Assembly (NCBI RefSeq): GCF_030915525.1
Contig: NZ_CP133269.1
Coordinates: 1,389,001 to 1,453,000 of the forward strand
DNA: 64,000 nucleotides
Direction of reading: 5' to 3'
Source of the DNA: Neobacillus sp. PS2-9
Lineage (GTDB): Bacteria > Bacillota > Bacilli > Bacillales > Cytobacillaceae
Numbering within the stretch: position 1 is the first letter of the stretch; each line of letters starts with the position of its first letter. This document shows positions 27,741-37,424 of the stretch, piece by piece. The position numbers were made by a program, and so were the translations under genes. A model generated the notes under the pieces. That model saw only the letters and a program-made list of their open reading frames with translations, was not told where the DNA came from and searched no databases.

Positions 27741-29135
27741 ATGGCGCAGCATTGGCAGGAAATTCTTCCTATCGATCGTTATATTGTAGCAGCCGATGGG
27801 CTGCTCCATGAGTATGACCGGAAAGTGCTGACGTTTCTATACCAGCCCTTGATTGGGTCAACTTGTTTAAGCTTGTATATGACACTTTGGGCGGAACTGG
27901 AGGAAAATAAACTCTGGTCTGATTCATCCACCCACCATCTGTTAATGAACCTGTTAGGGTTAAATTTAAAGGATATATATGAAGCGCGTCTAAAGTTAGA
28001 GGGAATAGGGTTATTAAAGACTTTCGTTAAAATAGATGAAGAGGGAGACCGGTCCTTTATTTATGAGCTGCTTCCTCCTTTAACGCCTGAACAATTCTTT
28101 TTGGATGGAATGTTAAATATATTTCTTTATCGGAAAATTGGAAAAAAACATTTTGCTCGTCTAAAACGGTTTTTCTCTGACCAGCAAATGACAAAGGATA
28201 AGGAATATCAGGATGTAACCAAGGCCTTCCAAGATGTGTTTGCTTCAGCTACGCCTGGTAGCCTTCAGTATCTTCAGGATGTAACAGAGGATCTTGAAGC
28301 AGAACAAAATCAACAGTTTATCGGTCGTAATGAACAAAAGCCACTTCAAATTGATACAAATACGTTTGATTTTGATTTATTAGCTGCAGGACTTAATGAA
28401 TCTTTGGTTCCCAAAAAAGCACTAACACCAAAAGTAAAGAATGTTATTAGTAATCTTGCTTTTCTGTATAACATAAATCCGATTGAAATGAAAAATTTTA
28501 TCTTAGGTGCCATAAATCCGAATGAAGAAATTGATATAGAAGACTTAAGAAAAGGCGCACGTGATTGGTATCAATTTGTTCATTATGACAAGCTCCCGAG
28601 CCTTATAAACAGAACACAGCCTGTAATTCACCAAGTTCAAGTTACTGAGCCAAAAACCCCAGAAGAAAAACTGATTCGTTATTATGAAACTACTTCTCCT
28701 TTAACTGTTTTTAAGGACATTTCAGGTGGTGTGGAACCTTCAAATGCTAATTTGGATATCTTAGAGGAGATTATGATTAAGTATAAACTTCCTCCAGGGG
28801 TAGTGAATGTTCTTATTGAGGTTGTCATGATAAAATCAGATATGAAGTTTACTAAAGCATTTGTCGACTCAATAGCCAGTCATTGGGCACGAAAGCAAGT
28901 GAAGACGGTAAAGGAAGCAATGGAACTTGCAAAGAAGGACGAGCGCATACGGAAAGAAAGCAAAAAAACTGCAAAAAGTACAAAAGGTACAAATAAGAAG
29001 CCTCTTCGGACAGAGCTTCTTCCTGAATGGTTTGATAAAGAAAAACCAAAAAAGTCGGAGAAGGTAGAGAAGAGTCCTGATTTAGAAGCTAAAAAGCGTG
29101 AGATAGAAGAAATGCTAAAGGCATTAGATGACTAG
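27741..29135 (+). CDS. dnaB: Replication initiation and membrane attachment protein DnaB
   Basis: Gram-positive helicase-loading protein, which acts with DnaD and DnaI to load the replicative helicase at oriC and on stalled forks. Unrelated to E. coli DnaB helicase. The frame opens at 27699, but ATG at 27741 (M-A-Q-H-W) matches the family and clears the terminator hairpin; 464 residues. Visible: LYQPLIGSTCLSLYMTLWAELE near the N-terminus and two DnaD-like helical domains, the second with YYETTSPLTVFKDISGG ... IMIKYKLPPGVVNVLIEVVM. The C-terminal tail is lysine/glutamate-rich. Confidence 0.94.
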   Translation: MAQHWQEILPIDRYIVAADGLLHEYDRKVLTFLYQPLIGSTCLSLYMTLWAELEENKLWSDSSTHHLLMNLLGLNLKDIYEARLKLEGIGLLKTFVKIDEEGDRSFIYELLPPLTPEQFFLDGMLNIFLYRKIGKKHFARLKRFFSDQQMTKDKEYQDVTKAFQDVFASATPGSLQYLQDVTEDLEAEQNQQFIGRNEQKPLQIDTNTFDFDLLAAGLNESLVPKKALTPKVKNVISNLAFLYNINPIEMKNFILGAINPNEEIDIEDLRKGARDWYQFVHYDKLPSLINRTQPVIHQVQVTEPKTPEEKLIRYYETTSPLTVFKDISGGVEPSNANLDILEEIMIKYKLPPGVVNVLIEVVMIKSDMKFTKAFVDSIASHWARKQVKTVKEAMELAKKDERIRKESKKTAKSTKGTNKKPLRTELLPEWFDKEKPKKSEKVEKSPDLEAKKREIEEMLKALDD

Positions 29136-29144
29136 AGGTGACTT

Positions 29145-30071
29145 ATGGAGAAAATAAATCAAACATTGAAACGGTTATCCTCACAAGGAGATTTTCAAAG
29201 ACGATACGATAAAATGCGCCGCGAAACCCTCGAAAACCCAGATGTCGAAGAATTTATTTTAAAGAATGAACAAGCAATAACGAAAGAAATCATTGATAAA
29301 AGTTTAGGTAAGCTTTTTGAATATACAAATCAAAGTAAGGATTGTGAGAAATGCGAAAGCCTTGATAATTGTATCAATATGATGAAAGGCTATCGGCCTG
29401 AATTGGTTTTAACACGAAATTTCATAGATGTTCGATACGAACGCTGTCATCGAAAAATCATGCATGACGAAAAGAAAAAAAATGAAACTTTAATTAAGAG
29501 TTTATATGTCCCGAAAGATATCTTAAACGCTACCTTTGACAACTTTTTTACTGATGATGAGCGAATAGATGCTTTTAAGAAGACAATCGCATTTGTAGCT
29601 GATTTTAAACAAGGAAAACCAACAAAGGGGCTATATTTCTATGGTGAATTTGGAGTAGGGAAATCTTATTTGTTGGGTGCAATTGCAAATAAATTGGCCC
29701 AAAAACAAATCTCTTCTATGATTGTCTATGTACCTGAACTTCTTAGAGAGATGAAAAGTTCGATTGCAGATTCGACCTTAAATGGAAAAATTGAAGCTTT
29801 GAAGAAAGAGCCGATTTTGATGCTGGACGATATTGGGGCAGAGTCGATGTCGAGTTGGACAAGGGACGAGGTATTAGGTCCAATTCTTCAGTTTAGGATG
29901 CTGGAAAGTTTGCCGACGTTTTTTACTTCGAACTTCGATTTTAATGAGTTGGAACATCATTTGACTTATAGCCAGCGTGGGGAAGAAGAGAGAATGAAAG
30001 CGAGAAGAATCATGGAGCGAATTCGCACCTTAAGTGAGCCGGTTCTAGTTAGTGGTCCTAATAGGCGTTAG
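29145..30071 (+). CDS. dnaI: Primosomal protein DnaI (helicase loader)
   Basis: AAA+ ATPase that loads the replicative helicase. 308 residues. The N-terminal helicase-binding zinc domain has CEKCESLDNC and YERCHRK; Walker A is GEFGVGKSYLLGAI (~residue 167), Walker B is ILMLDDIGAE, and sensor 1 is in FTSNFDFNELEHHL. The C-terminus has an arginine-rich sensor 2 region (ARRIMERIRTL). ATG at 29145, nine bases after the dnaB stop, with GAGGTGA in the gap; dnaB-dnaI are cotranscribed. Confidence 0.95.
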   Translation: MEKINQTLKRLSSQGDFQRRYDKMRRETLENPDVEEFILKNEQAITKEIIDKSLGKLFEYTNQSKDCEKCESLDNCINMMKGYRPELVLTRNFIDVRYERCHRKIMHDEKKKNETLIKSLYVPKDILNATFDNFFTDDERIDAFKKTIAFVADFKQGKPTKGLYFYGEFGVGKSYLLGAIANKLAQKQISSMIVYVPELLREMKSSIADSTLNGKIEALKKEPILMLDDIGAESMSSWTRDEVLGPILQFRMLESLPTFFTSNFDFNELEHHLTYSQRGEEERMKARRIMERIRTLSEPVLVSGPNRR

Positions 30072-30091
30072 GAATAATATGTGTTTCCATC

Positions 30092-30121
30092 GGATTACCG
30101 GATCACCCGGTAGTCCTTTTT
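30092..30121 (+). terminator. Intrinsic terminator of dnaB-dnaI
   Basis: GGATTACCGG / CCGGTAGTCC (one wobble) followed by TTTTT. Confidence 0.85.
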
Positions 30122-30129
30122 ACATTTAA

Positions 30130-30276
30130 AGTATAAAATTCGGCTTCGAGAATTGTCCAGCTCCAGCGCCTAGCCCCTCGGGTCAAATAACCTTCGGCAA
30201 TAAAAGTCAAAAGGCGGACTTTTCTTGCCGAAGAACATTTGCCTGTCGGGGCTGAACAAGGCGCTTGCGCTTTTCT
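30130..30276 (+). repeat. Repeat B, copy 2
   Basis: Same long-hairpin element as 26553-26699 but in the opposite orientation, beginning with GTATAAAATTCGGCTTCGAG and ending GCGCTTGCGCTTTTCTT. It starts about nine bases after the dnaI terminator T tract. Together with copy 1 it makes inverted repeats flanking a 3.4-kb block that holds the hypothetical gene, nrdR, dnaB and dnaI. Confidence 0.9.
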
Positions 30277-30370
30277 TAATTATTATAGTAAAACTGTGGT
30301 TATCTAACTTCTATTTTGGCCAAGTCCCCCATATATATTAAACAGACAATGCCTCAAAGGGGGGATTTGG

Positions 30371-31252
30371 TTGGCGGAAATCATCTTCCAAAGCAAGCTG
30401 GATGCACAAAAACTTTATAACCACTTGCTGATGTACGTACCATATAATCCAATGAATGAAACTATTCTTCTTTTAGAAGATCGACATATAGTAAAGATAG
30501 TTGATATTTGCTTTTCTACGTCTCTGTTTGACAGGGTGAAATCGGCCTTTTATCAGTTTATAACAAATACGAAACGGGATCATTGGTTTCGAGAGATAGT
30601 AAGGGATCATTATTATTATACCGACATGGAAGAGCAACAGCAGATTATTGATATTATCTATTCCATACTGGACGGGCAAAGAGAGGATCTTGCTGTTTTA
30701 TTAAAAGAAATAAATGAAGAGCCTAACCTAATTAGTGAGGCTATTGATGAGATTCTTCATGAAAATGTCACGTTCTCTTTCGACTCTTTTGTTAAATTTC
30801 GCCTGCGTTCCTATCTACATGCTCTAGAAAGCTATGTTGAGATTGCCATTGATGAATACAAAATGGAGCAGGAATATCAAATGTTTGTACACATGCTAAG
30901 AGACTTTTTAGTGAACCGTGAACCAAAAATGGATACGCTTCATTTATTGTTCGATGAGGAAATTACTTTTTTTAATGAGGATTTTGTTGAAATTAAAAGA
31001 GGTGAATTAACAAGATTGATTGACAGAAGGTTATTGGTGAATCATCCTGTTTATGTTGACTCTGCTTCCATTGCACCGCTGCTGTCACTTGCACCAACGT
31101 CTATTTTTATTTATACAAAAGATCCTGATGAGCCGCTGGTAAGAACCATCAAGAATATATTTGAGGAAAGAGTAACCCTTAAGGAGTATGGCGCACTTCG
31201 TGAGATTAAAAAATGGACTACTGAAAAAAATTCATCGGAAAATCATGCATAA
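30371..31252 (+). CDS. ytxC: Putative sporulation protein YtxC
   Basis: 293 residues, no clear transmembrane helix, related to the YtxC-like family found only in spore formers; molecular function unknown. The start is TTG at 30371 (M-A-E-I-I-F) behind AGGGGGGATTTGG. The N-terminal half has the aromatic-rich segment RDHWFREIVRDHYYYTDMEEQQQIIDIIYSIL; a conserved central stretch VTFSFDSFVKFRLRSYLHALESYVEIAIDEYKMEQEYQ precedes an acidic C-terminal part. It lies between dnaI and thrS as in B. subtilis. Confidence 0.84.
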   Translation: MAEIIFQSKLDAQKLYNHLLMYVPYNPMNETILLLEDRHIVKIVDICFSTSLFDRVKSAFYQFITNTKRDHWFREIVRDHYYYTDMEEQQQIIDIIYSILDGQREDLAVLLKEINEEPNLISEAIDEILHENVTFSFDSFVKFRLRSYLHALESYVEIAIDEYKMEQEYQMFVHMLRDFLVNREPKMDTLHLLFDEEITFFNEDFVEIKRGELTRLIDRRLLVNHPVYVDSASIAPLLSLAPTSIFIYTKDPDEPLVRTIKNIFEERVTLKEYGALREIKKWTTEKNSSENHA

Positions 31253-31288
31253 AAAATAAAATAATGTCAATATTTAGTTTTATGCACC

Positions 31289-31317
31289 TTGCAATTTTAA
31301 AAGTAAATCATTATAAT
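31289..31317 (+). promoter_or_regulatory. Sigma-A promoter of the thrS leader
   Basis: TTGCAA (31289-31294), 17-bp spacer, TATAAT (31312-31317). Confidence 0.8.
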
Positions 31318-31323
31318 AACGTA

Positions 31324-31608
31324 CATAGCAAATATGTAGTAAAAGTAATGATAAGGACAACAGTATTTCATTTACGGTTTCTAGAGAGGAAGACCACCGG
31401 CTGAAAGTCTTCTAACACGGGATAAATACTTACCACCTTTAAACTTCAGCAGTGAACATTTCCTGTTCTATGGAATTAGTAATTGTTGACGGCAACAGCC
31501 GTTACCTGACCAAAGTCATGATTAATCGTTTGTATTGAACATGAAAAATTGGGTGGAACCACGTGTTAATCAAAACTCGTCCCTATTCCAGGGACGGGTT
31601 TTTTTATT
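31324..31608 (+). promoter_or_regulatory. Threonyl-tRNA T-box riboswitch
   Basis: T-box antitermination leader for thrS. The T-box element GGGTGGAACCACG is at ~31551-31563, followed by the terminator AACTCGTCCC-tattcca-GGGACGGGTT with a seven-T tract (31574-31607). An AGAGAGG-type stem I base and a stem-loop containing ACC (TTACCACC, threonine specifier candidate) lie upstream. Uncharged tRNA-Thr would favour the antiterminator. Confidence 0.92.
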
Positions 31609-31613
31609 TTTAT

Positions 31614-31778
31614 GCTGTGTTAAAGAACAGTGTTGATTTTTACACCCTGTTGATTGGAGCGGAAGGCGCGAAGACTCCTGTGGGAGTACGGTTCAGGGGA
31701 GACCCCGCAGGCGCAAGCGCCGAGGAGGTTCGCCGAAACGCCCACGGAAAGCGAAGCGCCTGGAGCGGAAATCAACAG
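31614..31778 (+). repeat. Repeat A, copy 3 (between T-box and thrS)
   Basis: Full-length copy with the CTGTTGATT / AATCAACAG ends and the GGCG-caag-CGCC mini-hairpin. It begins six bases after the T tract of the T-box terminator, so it is transcribed only when the T-box reads through, and forms part of the thrS 5' untranslated region. Confidence 0.9.
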
Positions 31779-31861
31779 GAAAATTTAACATAGCCTATTT
31801 TTTAAAGCGTTTGACGGATATTGATAGTCCATGAACGCTCAAAATCAAAGGAGGAATTACC

Positions 31862-33796
31862 ATGTCAGACGTTGTTAAGATTTCGTTTCCAGATGGGGCA
31901 GTAAAGGAGTTTCCACGGGGAACAACAACGGAAGATATTGCCGCTTCCATTAGCCCTGGCCTCAAGAAAAAAGCTATTGCTGGTAAATGGAATGGAACTA
32001 TGTTCGATCTTCGTCGTCCCATTATGGAGGACGGTTCTATAGAAATCGTTGTTCCTGAATCAAGTGATGCGCTAGAGGTATTGCGTCACAGTACAGCACA
32101 CTTAATGGCTCAAGCTGTAAGAAGACTGTATCCAAATGCAAACCTTGGTGTAGGTCCGGTGATCGAGGGTGGATTTTATTATGATATGGACCTTGAGGTG
32201 TCGTTAACACCAGAGGACCTTCCAAAAATCGAAAAAGAAATGGCGAAAATCGTTAATGAAAATATCGAGATTGTTCGCAAAGAAGTAAGCCGTGCTGATG
32301 CTGTTCAATTATTTAAAGAAGCAGGAGACCCTTACAAGCTTGAACTAATTGAAGCGATTCCTGATGAAGAAACCGTGACAATCTACGAACAAGGTGATTT
32401 TTTCGACCTTTGCCGTGGGGTTCATGTTCCTTCAACAGGAAAAATTAAAGAATTTAAACTTTTGAGCATTGCGGGTGCTTACTGGCGCGGTGATAGCAAT
32501 AATAAAATGCTGCAACGTGTCTACGGAACAGCCTTTTTTAAGAAAGAGGATTTAGCTGAACACCTTCGCCTTCTTGAAGAAGCAAAAGAGCGTGACCACC
32601 GTAAAATTGGTAAAGAGCTGAGCTTATTTACAACTAATCAATTAGTCGGTCAAGGGTTGCCACTATGGCTTCCTAAAGGGGCTACTATCCGCCGTGTAAT
32701 CGAACGATATATCGTTGATAAAGAACAGCGACTTGGTTACGACCATGTTTATACACCAGTTATGGGTAGCGTTGATTTATATAAAACTTCTGGTCACTGG
32801 GATCACTATCATGAAGATATGTTCCCGGTTATGGAGATGGATAATGAGCAATTAGTTCTTCGTCCAATGAACTGTCCGCATCATATGATGGTTTACAAGA
32901 ACAGCATTCACAGTTATCGTGAGCTTCCGATTCGAATTGCTGAGCTCGGTACACAGCATCGTTATGAAATGTCTGGTGCCCTTTCTGGTCTGCAGCGTGT
33001 TCGGGGAATGACTCTAAATGATGCGCATATTTTTGTTCGCCCTGATCAAATTAAAGAGGAATTCAAACGCGTCGTTAACCTTATTTTAGCGGTCTATAAA
33101 GACTTCAATCTGAATGAGTATTCTTTCCGTCTTTCCTATCGTGACCCTCAGGACACTGAAAAATATTTTGATGATGATGCAATGTGGGAAAAAGCTCAGG
33201 GGATGTTGAAGGAAGCTATGGACGAACTTGGACTTAATTATTATGAGGCTGAAGGCGAAGCTGCTTTCTATGGTCCAAAGCTTGATGTTCAAGTTAGAAC
33301 AGCTTTAGGTAAAGATGAAACTCTTTCCACTGTTCAACTTGACTTCTTACTTCCAGAGCGATTTGACTTAACTTATGTGGGTGAAGATGGTAAGCCGCAT
33401 CGTCCTGTTGTTATCCATCGTGGTGTCGTATCAACAATGGAACGTTTTGTTGCCTTCTTAATAGAAGAGTATAAAGGAGCATTCCCTACTTGGTTGGCAC
33501 CAGTTCAAGTTCAAGTGATTCCTGTTTCTCCAGGTGTTCACTACGATTATGCTAAGCAAGTACAGGAACAGCTTCAAAATGAAGGCTTCCGTGTAGAATT
33601 AGATGGCCGTGATGAAAAGATTGGTTATAAAATTCGTGAAGCACAAATGCAAAAAATACCATATATGCTCGTTGTCGGTGACAAAGAAGTAGAAGATCAT
33701 GCGGTTAACGTTCGTAAATATGGTGAGCAAAACTCAGAAACAAAGCCGTTTGCAGACTTCCTAGCCGAAATAAAAGCGGAAGTGCAAAGAGGATAA
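31862..33796 (+). CDS. thrS: Threonyl-tRNA synthetase
   Basis: Charges tRNA-Thr. 644 residues. N-terminal TGS domain (1-64), the editing domain with [16 protein letters not shown] and the [10 protein letters not shown] zinc-like motif, then the class II catalytic core (~245-540) with [41 protein letters not shown] and [23 protein letters not shown], and the C-terminal anticodon-binding domain (~545-644). ATG at 31862 after AGGAGGAA. Controlled by the T-box at 31324-31608. Confidence 0.97.
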   Translation: MSDVVKISFPDGAVKEFPRGTTTEDIAASISPGLKKKAIAGKWNGTMFDLRRPIMEDGSIEIVVPESSDALEVLRHSTAHLMAQAVRRLYPNANLGVGPVIEGGFYYDMDLEVSLTPEDLPKIEKEMAKIVNENIEIVRKEVSRADAVQLFKEAGDPYKLELIEAIPDEETVTIYEQGDFFDLCRGVHVPSTGKIKEFKLLSIAGAYWRGDSNNKMLQRVYGTAFFKKEDLAEHLRLLEEAKERDHRKIGKELSLFTTNQLVGQGLPLWLPKGATIRRVIERYIVDKEQRLGYDHVYTPVMGSVDLYKTSGHWDHYHEDMFPVMEMDNEQLVLRPMNCPHHMMVYKNSIHSYRELPIRIAELGTQHRYEMSGALSGLQRVRGMTLNDAHIFVRPDQIKEEFKRVVNLILAVYKDFNLNEYSFRLSYRDPQDTEKYFDDDAMWEKAQGMLKEAMDELGLNYYEAEGEAAFYGPKLDVQVRTALGKDETLSTVQLDFLLPERFDLTYVGEDGKPHRPVVIHRGVVSTMERFVAFLIEEYKGAFPTWLAPVQVQVIPVSPGVHYDYAKQVQEQLQNEGFRVELDGRDEKIGYKIREAQMQKIPYMLVVGDKEVEDHAVNVRKYGEQNSETKPFADFLAEIKAEVQRG

Positions 33797-33802
33797 ATTT
33801 TT

Positions 33803-33836
33803 CAGAAAGAGAGGGTCATTCCTCTCTTTCTTTTTG
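33803..33836 (+). terminator. Intrinsic terminator of thrS
   Basis: GAAAGAGAGG-gtcatt-CCTCTCTTTC followed by TTTTTG. Confidence 0.9.
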
Positions 33837-33912
33837 TTTTTGAAAAAAATATATTGAATAATTTTTGGTTTCTTGCTACAATAAATTTCGTTGTCATGAA
33901 TAAATAGTTCGT

Positions 33913-33942
33913 TTGACAATACGTCTTTGTTTATGTTATAGT
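33913..33942 (+). promoter_or_regulatory. Sigma-A promoter of infC-rpmI-rplT
   Basis: TTGACA (33913-33918), 18-bp spacer, TATAGT (33937-33942). Confidence 0.8.
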
Positions 33943-33951
33943 TACAAAGGT

Positions 33952-34096
33952 TAAATTGAATATGATTTTGGGAAAAGAAGAAGCACCCGCTTCTCACCTG
34001 ATTGACGCATACGGCAGTTGGCAGGTTTTACGTGAACTTTTTGTTTATTTACTTATGTTTCGTAAAGTGTGGGTGTATTCATCCGCACTTTTTTGT
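33952..34096 (+). promoter_or_regulatory. L20 (rplT) autoregulatory leader
   Basis: Conserved Firmicute infC leader: AAGCACCCGCTTCTCACCTG, GACGCATACGGCAGTTGGCAG, and the terminator AAGTGTGGGTG-tatt-CATCCGCACTT with a T tract (34065-34095). Excess ribosomal protein L20 binds the leader and promotes termination, lowering its own operon. Confidence 0.88.
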
Positions 34097-34226
34097 TTGT
34101 GTACTTAAGAAATAGCATTTATAAAAAGTTTTATACCTGTCGATTCCAACTAGGGTGTCAAATAGTAAGGTGAATCATTCTTGTACCCAAGACGTTGTAT
34201 TCGTGAAAAAACCTTGGAGGTGGCTA

Positions 34227-34745
34227 ATTATTAGCAAAGACATGTTGTTAAATGAGGGCATCCGCGCTCGCGAAGTTCGTCTGATTGACCAAAATGGCGA
34301 ACAGTTAGGGATCAAATCCAAAAACGAAGCGTTGGAGATTGCTGGACGAGTAAATCTTGATTTGGTACTTGTAGCACCAAATGCAAAGCCTCCGGTAGCC
34401 CGGATTATGGACTATGGCAAATTCAAATTCGAGAATCAAAAGAAAGAAAAAGAAGCTCGTAAGAATCAAAAGATTATTACTACTAAAGAAGTTCGTCTAA
34501 GCCCAACGATAGATGAGCATGACTTTAATACAAAGCTTCGTAATGCTATTAAGTTTTTGGAAAAAGGCGACAAGGTAAAAGCATCCATCCGATTTAAGGG
34601 TCGGGCAATTACCCATAAAGAAATTGGTCAACGTGTATTAGACCGTTTCTCTGAAGCATGCAAGGAAGTAGCGACTATTGAGTCACATCCAAAAATGGAT
34701 GGCCGAAGCATGTTCTTGGTTTTAGCACCTAAAGCTGATAAGTAA
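34227..34745 (+). CDS. infC: Translation initiation factor IF-3
   Basis: Prevents premature 30S-50S joining and proofreads start codon selection. The frame is open from 34155, but ATT at 34227 (M-I-S-K-D) lies six bases after GGAGG and corresponds to the unusual AUU start of B. subtilis infC; 172 residues. N-terminal domain [21 protein letters not shown], linker [19 protein letters not shown]-terminal domain [38 protein letters not shown]. The AUU start gives IF-3 autogenous translational control. Confidence 0.96.
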   Translation: MISKDMLLNEGIRAREVRLIDQNGEQLGIKSKNEALEIAGRVNLDLVLVAPNAKPPVARIMDYGKFKFENQKKEKEARKNQKIITTKEVRLSPTIDEHDFNTKLRNAIKFLEKGDKVKASIRFKGRAITHKEIGQRVLDRFSEACKEVATIESHPKMDGRSMFLVLAPKADK

Positions 34746-34761
34746 TAAGGAGGATATTCCA

Positions 34762-34962
34762 ATGCCAAAAATGAAAACTCACCGCGGCGCTGCAAAGCGT
34801 TTCAAAAAGACTGGTTCTGGTCAACTTAAGCGTGACCATGCTTATACAAGCCATTTATTCGCGAACAAATCTACAAAAGCTAAGCGTAAACTTCGCAAAG
34901 GATCTCTTGTTTCTAAAGGCGATTTCAAACGCATTCGTCAATTATTAACTTACGTTAAGTAA
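34762..34962 (+). CDS. rpmI: 50S ribosomal protein L35
   Basis: 66 residues, strongly basic: [20 protein letters not shown] and a C-terminus with [22 protein letters not shown] at 34762 after AAGGAGGAT. Second gene of the L20-regulated operon. Confidence 0.97.
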   Translation: MPKMKTHRGAAKRFKKTGSGQLKRDHAYTSHLFANKSTKAKRKLRKGSLVSKGDFKRIRQLLTYVK

Positions 34963-34999
34963 TCTCGGACAGATTGATTTATTATAGGAGGGAAATTAC

Positions 35000-35356
35000 A
35001 TGCCACGTGTAAAAGGCGGTACAGTTACTCGCAAACGTCGTAAAAAAGTTCTTAAATTAGCAAAAGGTTATTACGGTTCAAAACATACATTATATAAAGT
35101 TGCTAACCAACAGGTTATGAAATCTTTAATGTATGCGTTCCGCGATCGTCGTCAAAAGAAGCGCGACTTCCGCAAACTTTGGATTACTCGTATCAATGCA
35201 GCAGCTCGTATGAACGGTCTTTCTTACAGCCGTTTAATGCATGGCTTAAAGCTTGCTGGTATCGAAGTAAACCGCAAGATGCTTGCTGAATTAGCAGTAA
35301 GCGATGCTAACGCATTTGCTGAATTAGCAAACCAAGCTAAACAACAACAAAAATAA
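35000..35356 (+). CDS. rplT: 50S ribosomal protein L20
   Basis: 118 residues; [26 protein letters not shown], the helical [18 protein letters not shown] and [28 protein letters not shown]. Early 50S assembly protein binding 23S rRNA, and the repressor that acts on the leader at 33952-34096. ATG at 35000 after AGGAGGGAA. Confidence 0.97.
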   Translation: MPRVKGGTVTRKRRKKVLKLAKGYYGSKHTLYKVANQQVMKSLMYAFRDRRQKKRDFRKLWITRINAAARMNGLSYSRLMHGLKLAGIEVNRKMLAELAVSDANAFAELANQAKQQQK

Positions 35357-35366
35357 TTAAAGATAT

Positions 35367-35397
35367 AAAGCCATTCTCTCTTGAGGATGGCTTTTTC
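35367..35397 (+). terminator. Intrinsic terminator of infC-rpmI-rplT
   Basis: AAGCCATTCTC-tctt-GAGGATGGCTT (one wobble) with TTTTT. Confidence 0.88.
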
Positions 35398-35415
35398 TAT
35401 AAGGGGGATACAGCT

Positions 35416-35685
35416 TTGGATAGTAAACTGGTTTTACTTTTGGTTTATGTCGTAATGAGTCTAATAGGACTTTTTATTATGGGAGAAGATAAAAAGCGTG
35501 CCAAGAAGCATCAATATCGAATTTCTGAGCGGACATTATGGCTGGTAGCATTATTCGGCGGTGCCATCGGAACGACTGCAGGAATGCAGATTTACCGTCA
35601 TAAAACAAAGCATTTAGCATTTCAAATCGGCTTTCCCTTTCTAGCGGGAGTCGAACTGATACTTTTAATAAAGGCTTGGTGGTAA
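35416..35685 (+). CDS. ysdA: DUF1294 family membrane protein YsdA
   Basis: 89 residues, two transmembrane helices (about 4-21 and 65-85) with the DUF1294 signature GEDKKRAKKHQYRISERTLWLVALFGGAIGTTAGMQIYRHKT. Function unknown. The start is TTG at 35416 behind AAGGGGGATA. Follows rplT as in B. subtilis. Confidence 0.87.
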   Translation: MDSKLVLLLVYVVMSLIGLFIMGEDKKRAKKHQYRISERTLWLVALFGGAIGTTAGMQIYRHKTKHLAFQIGFPFLAGVELILLIKAWW

Positions 35686-35689
35686 TCGT

Positions 35690-36181
35690 ATGCAACTTAA
35701 AAAACTATTTGAGATGCAAAAGGCATTAGATTCACATATAGAAGAAAAACATCAACTGCAAAATGAGGCTTTATTTGATCGCAAGGTTCTTGCCTTGCTT
35801 GTGGAAATTGGAGAATTGGCAAATGAAACTCGTTGTTTTAAGTTTTGGAGTGTCAAGCCTTCCTCAGATAAAGCTGTGATTCTTGAGGAGTTTGTGGACG
35901 GAATCCATTTCATATTGTCACTAGGGATTGAATGTGGTTTTAATGACATGGAACTTAATTTAAAGGTGAATCAAACAAGTTCGGATGTGACCGAACAATT
36001 CCTGATAGTATATGAGACAATTGGTTTGTTTCAAAAGAGCAAAAAGTTTAATGATTACATTAGGGTTTTTGAAGCATATTTGCAGCTGGCTTCCTTGCTT
36101 GGATTCAACGAGAAAGAAATGGAGCAGGCATATTTTCTTAAAAACGAAGTAAATTATCAAAGACAACAAAATAACTATTAG
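35690..36181 (+). CDS. dUTPase/MazG-like all-alpha NTP pyrophosphatase
   Basis: 163 residues, helical. The metal-binding motifs of the all-alpha dUTPase (dUTPase_2) family are present: LALLVEIGELANETRCFKFW (E-x2-E) and ILEEFVDGIHFILSLGIE (E-x2-D). It probably hydrolyses dUTP or related nucleotides to the monophosphate; the exact substrate is inferred. ATG at 35690 lies five bases after the ysdA stop, so the genes are cotranscribed. Confidence 0.82.
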   Translation: MQLKKLFEMQKALDSHIEEKHQLQNEALFDRKVLALLVEIGELANETRCFKFWSVKPSSDKAVILEEFVDGIHFILSLGIECGFNDMELNLKVNQTSSDVTEQFLIVYETIGLFQKSKKFNDYIRVFEAYLQLASLLGFNEKEMEQAYFLKNEVNYQRQQNNY

Positions 36182-36255
36182 CAGAAAAATTGTAAATTTA
36201 CAGTTTTTTTAGGTATAATGAAGGTCGGATATACATAATTAGGGGGGCTAAATAA

Positions 36256-37341
36256 GTGGCAAAACTTGATGAAACATTATTGATGTTAAAAGACTTAACC
36301 GATGCCAAAGGGATTCCCGGCAATGAGCGTGAAGTACGCGAAGTAATGAAGAAATACATAACTCCATTGGCTGATGAAGTAACTACTGACGGCCTTGGCA
36401 GTTTAATTGCTAAGAAGGTTGGTAAAGAAGGCGGCCCGAAAATTATGGTTGCTGGTCATTTAGATGAAGTCGGTTTCATGATCACACAAATCGACGATAA
36501 AGGCTTTCTACGTTTTCAACCAGTTGGCGGTTGGTGGGGACAAGTTATGCTTGCACAGCGCGTTACCATCGTTACAAAAAAAGGCGATGTAACGGGTATT
36601 ATCGGTTCAAAGCCACCACATGTTTTATCAGCTGAAGCTCGTAAGAAACCAGTTGAAATTAAAGATATGTTCATTGATATCGGTGCGTCCAGCCGTGATG
36701 AGGCACAGGAGTGGGGCGTACGTCCTGGAGATATGGTTGTTCCATACTTTGAGTTTACTGTGATGAACAACCAAAAGATGCTTTTGGCTAAAGCTTGGGA
36801 TAACCGCATTGGCTGTGCCATTGCGATTGATGTATTACGACAGCTACAAGGCACTGACCATCCGAACGTTGTTTATGGTGTAGGAGCCGTTCAAGAGGAA
36901 GTTGGTCTGCGTGGGGCGAAGACTGCCGCTGCTAAAATCCAACCGGATATCGGTTTTGCTGTTGATGTCGGTATTGCGGGTGATACGCCTGGAATCACTG
37001 AAAAAGAAGCAATGAGCAAAATGGGCAAAGGTCCACAAGTGGTCATTTACGATGCTTCCTTAGTGGCACATAAAGGGCTTCGCGATTTCGTTACAGATAC
37101 AGCAGAGGAACTAAACATTCCTTTCCAATACGAGTCCATCCCTGGCGGTGGTACAGATGCTGGTTCAATCCATCTAACACATAATGGGGTTCCTGCATTA
37201 GCGATCACGATTGCGACCCGTTATATCCATTCGCATGCAGCGATGCTTCATCGTGATGATTATGAAAATGCGGTTAAGCTAATTGTCGAAGTTATCAAAC
37301 GCCTAGACCGTGAGGCAGTTGATAAAATTACATTTGAATAA
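36256..37341 (+). CDS. ysdC: M42 family glutamyl aminopeptidase / cellulase-type metallopeptidase
   Basis: 361 residues. M42 aminopeptidase with the dinuclear metal ligands [10 protein letters not shown] (His), [10 protein letters not shown] (Asp), [13 protein letters not shown] (catalytic Glu pair), [13 protein letters not shown] (Asp) and [10 protein letters not shown] (His); the structural [12 protein letters not shown] is intact. Forms tetrahedral dodecameric peptidases in the cytosol in other species. The start is GTG at 36256 behind AGGGGGGC. Confidence 0.9.
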   Translation: MAKLDETLLMLKDLTDAKGIPGNEREVREVMKKYITPLADEVTTDGLGSLIAKKVGKEGGPKIMVAGHLDEVGFMITQIDDKGFLRFQPVGGWWGQVMLAQRVTIVTKKGDVTGIIGSKPPHVLSAEARKKPVEIKDMFIDIGASSRDEAQEWGVRPGDMVVPYFEFTVMNNQKMLLAKAWDNRIGCAIAIDVLRQLQGTDHPNVVYGVGAVQEEVGLRGAKTAAAKIQPDIGFAVDVGIAGDTPGITEKEAMSKMGKGPQVVIYDASLVAHKGLRDFVTDTAEELNIPFQYESIPGGGTDAGSIHLTHNGVPALAITIATRYIHSHAAMLHRDDYENAVKLIVEVIKRLDREAVDKITFE

Positions 37342-37348
37342 TAAAAAG

Positions 37349-37382
37349 GAAATCCCTGGTGGAAGTTGCCAGGGGTTTTTTG
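37349..37382 (+). terminator. Intrinsic terminator of ysdC
   Basis: AATCCCTGG-tggaagttg-CCAGGGGTT and TTTTTT. Confidence 0.88.
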
Positions 37383-37383
37383 C

Positions 37384-37416
37384 AGAAAAAAGCTGCCGAT
37401 TTCATTTCGGCAGCTA
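37384..37416 (-). terminator. Intrinsic terminator of sspI
   Basis: On the minus strand, AGCTGCCGA / TCGGCAGCT is followed by TTTTTT (A tract at 37385-37390 on the plus strand). Confidence 0.85.
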
Positions 37417-37424
37417 CACGGAGT

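Noticed and set aside
31563-31793. 76-codon open frame on + strand
   Set aside because: It runs through the T-box terminator and repeat A copy 3. The similar peptide pattern at 56103-56408 comes from repeat A copy 4; no ribosome site, and the conservation is of the DNA repeat, not a protein.
34155-34226. N-terminal extension of infC from 34155
   Set aside because: Not conserved in IF-3; the ribosome site GGAGG at 34216 and the known AUU start fit ATT at 34227.
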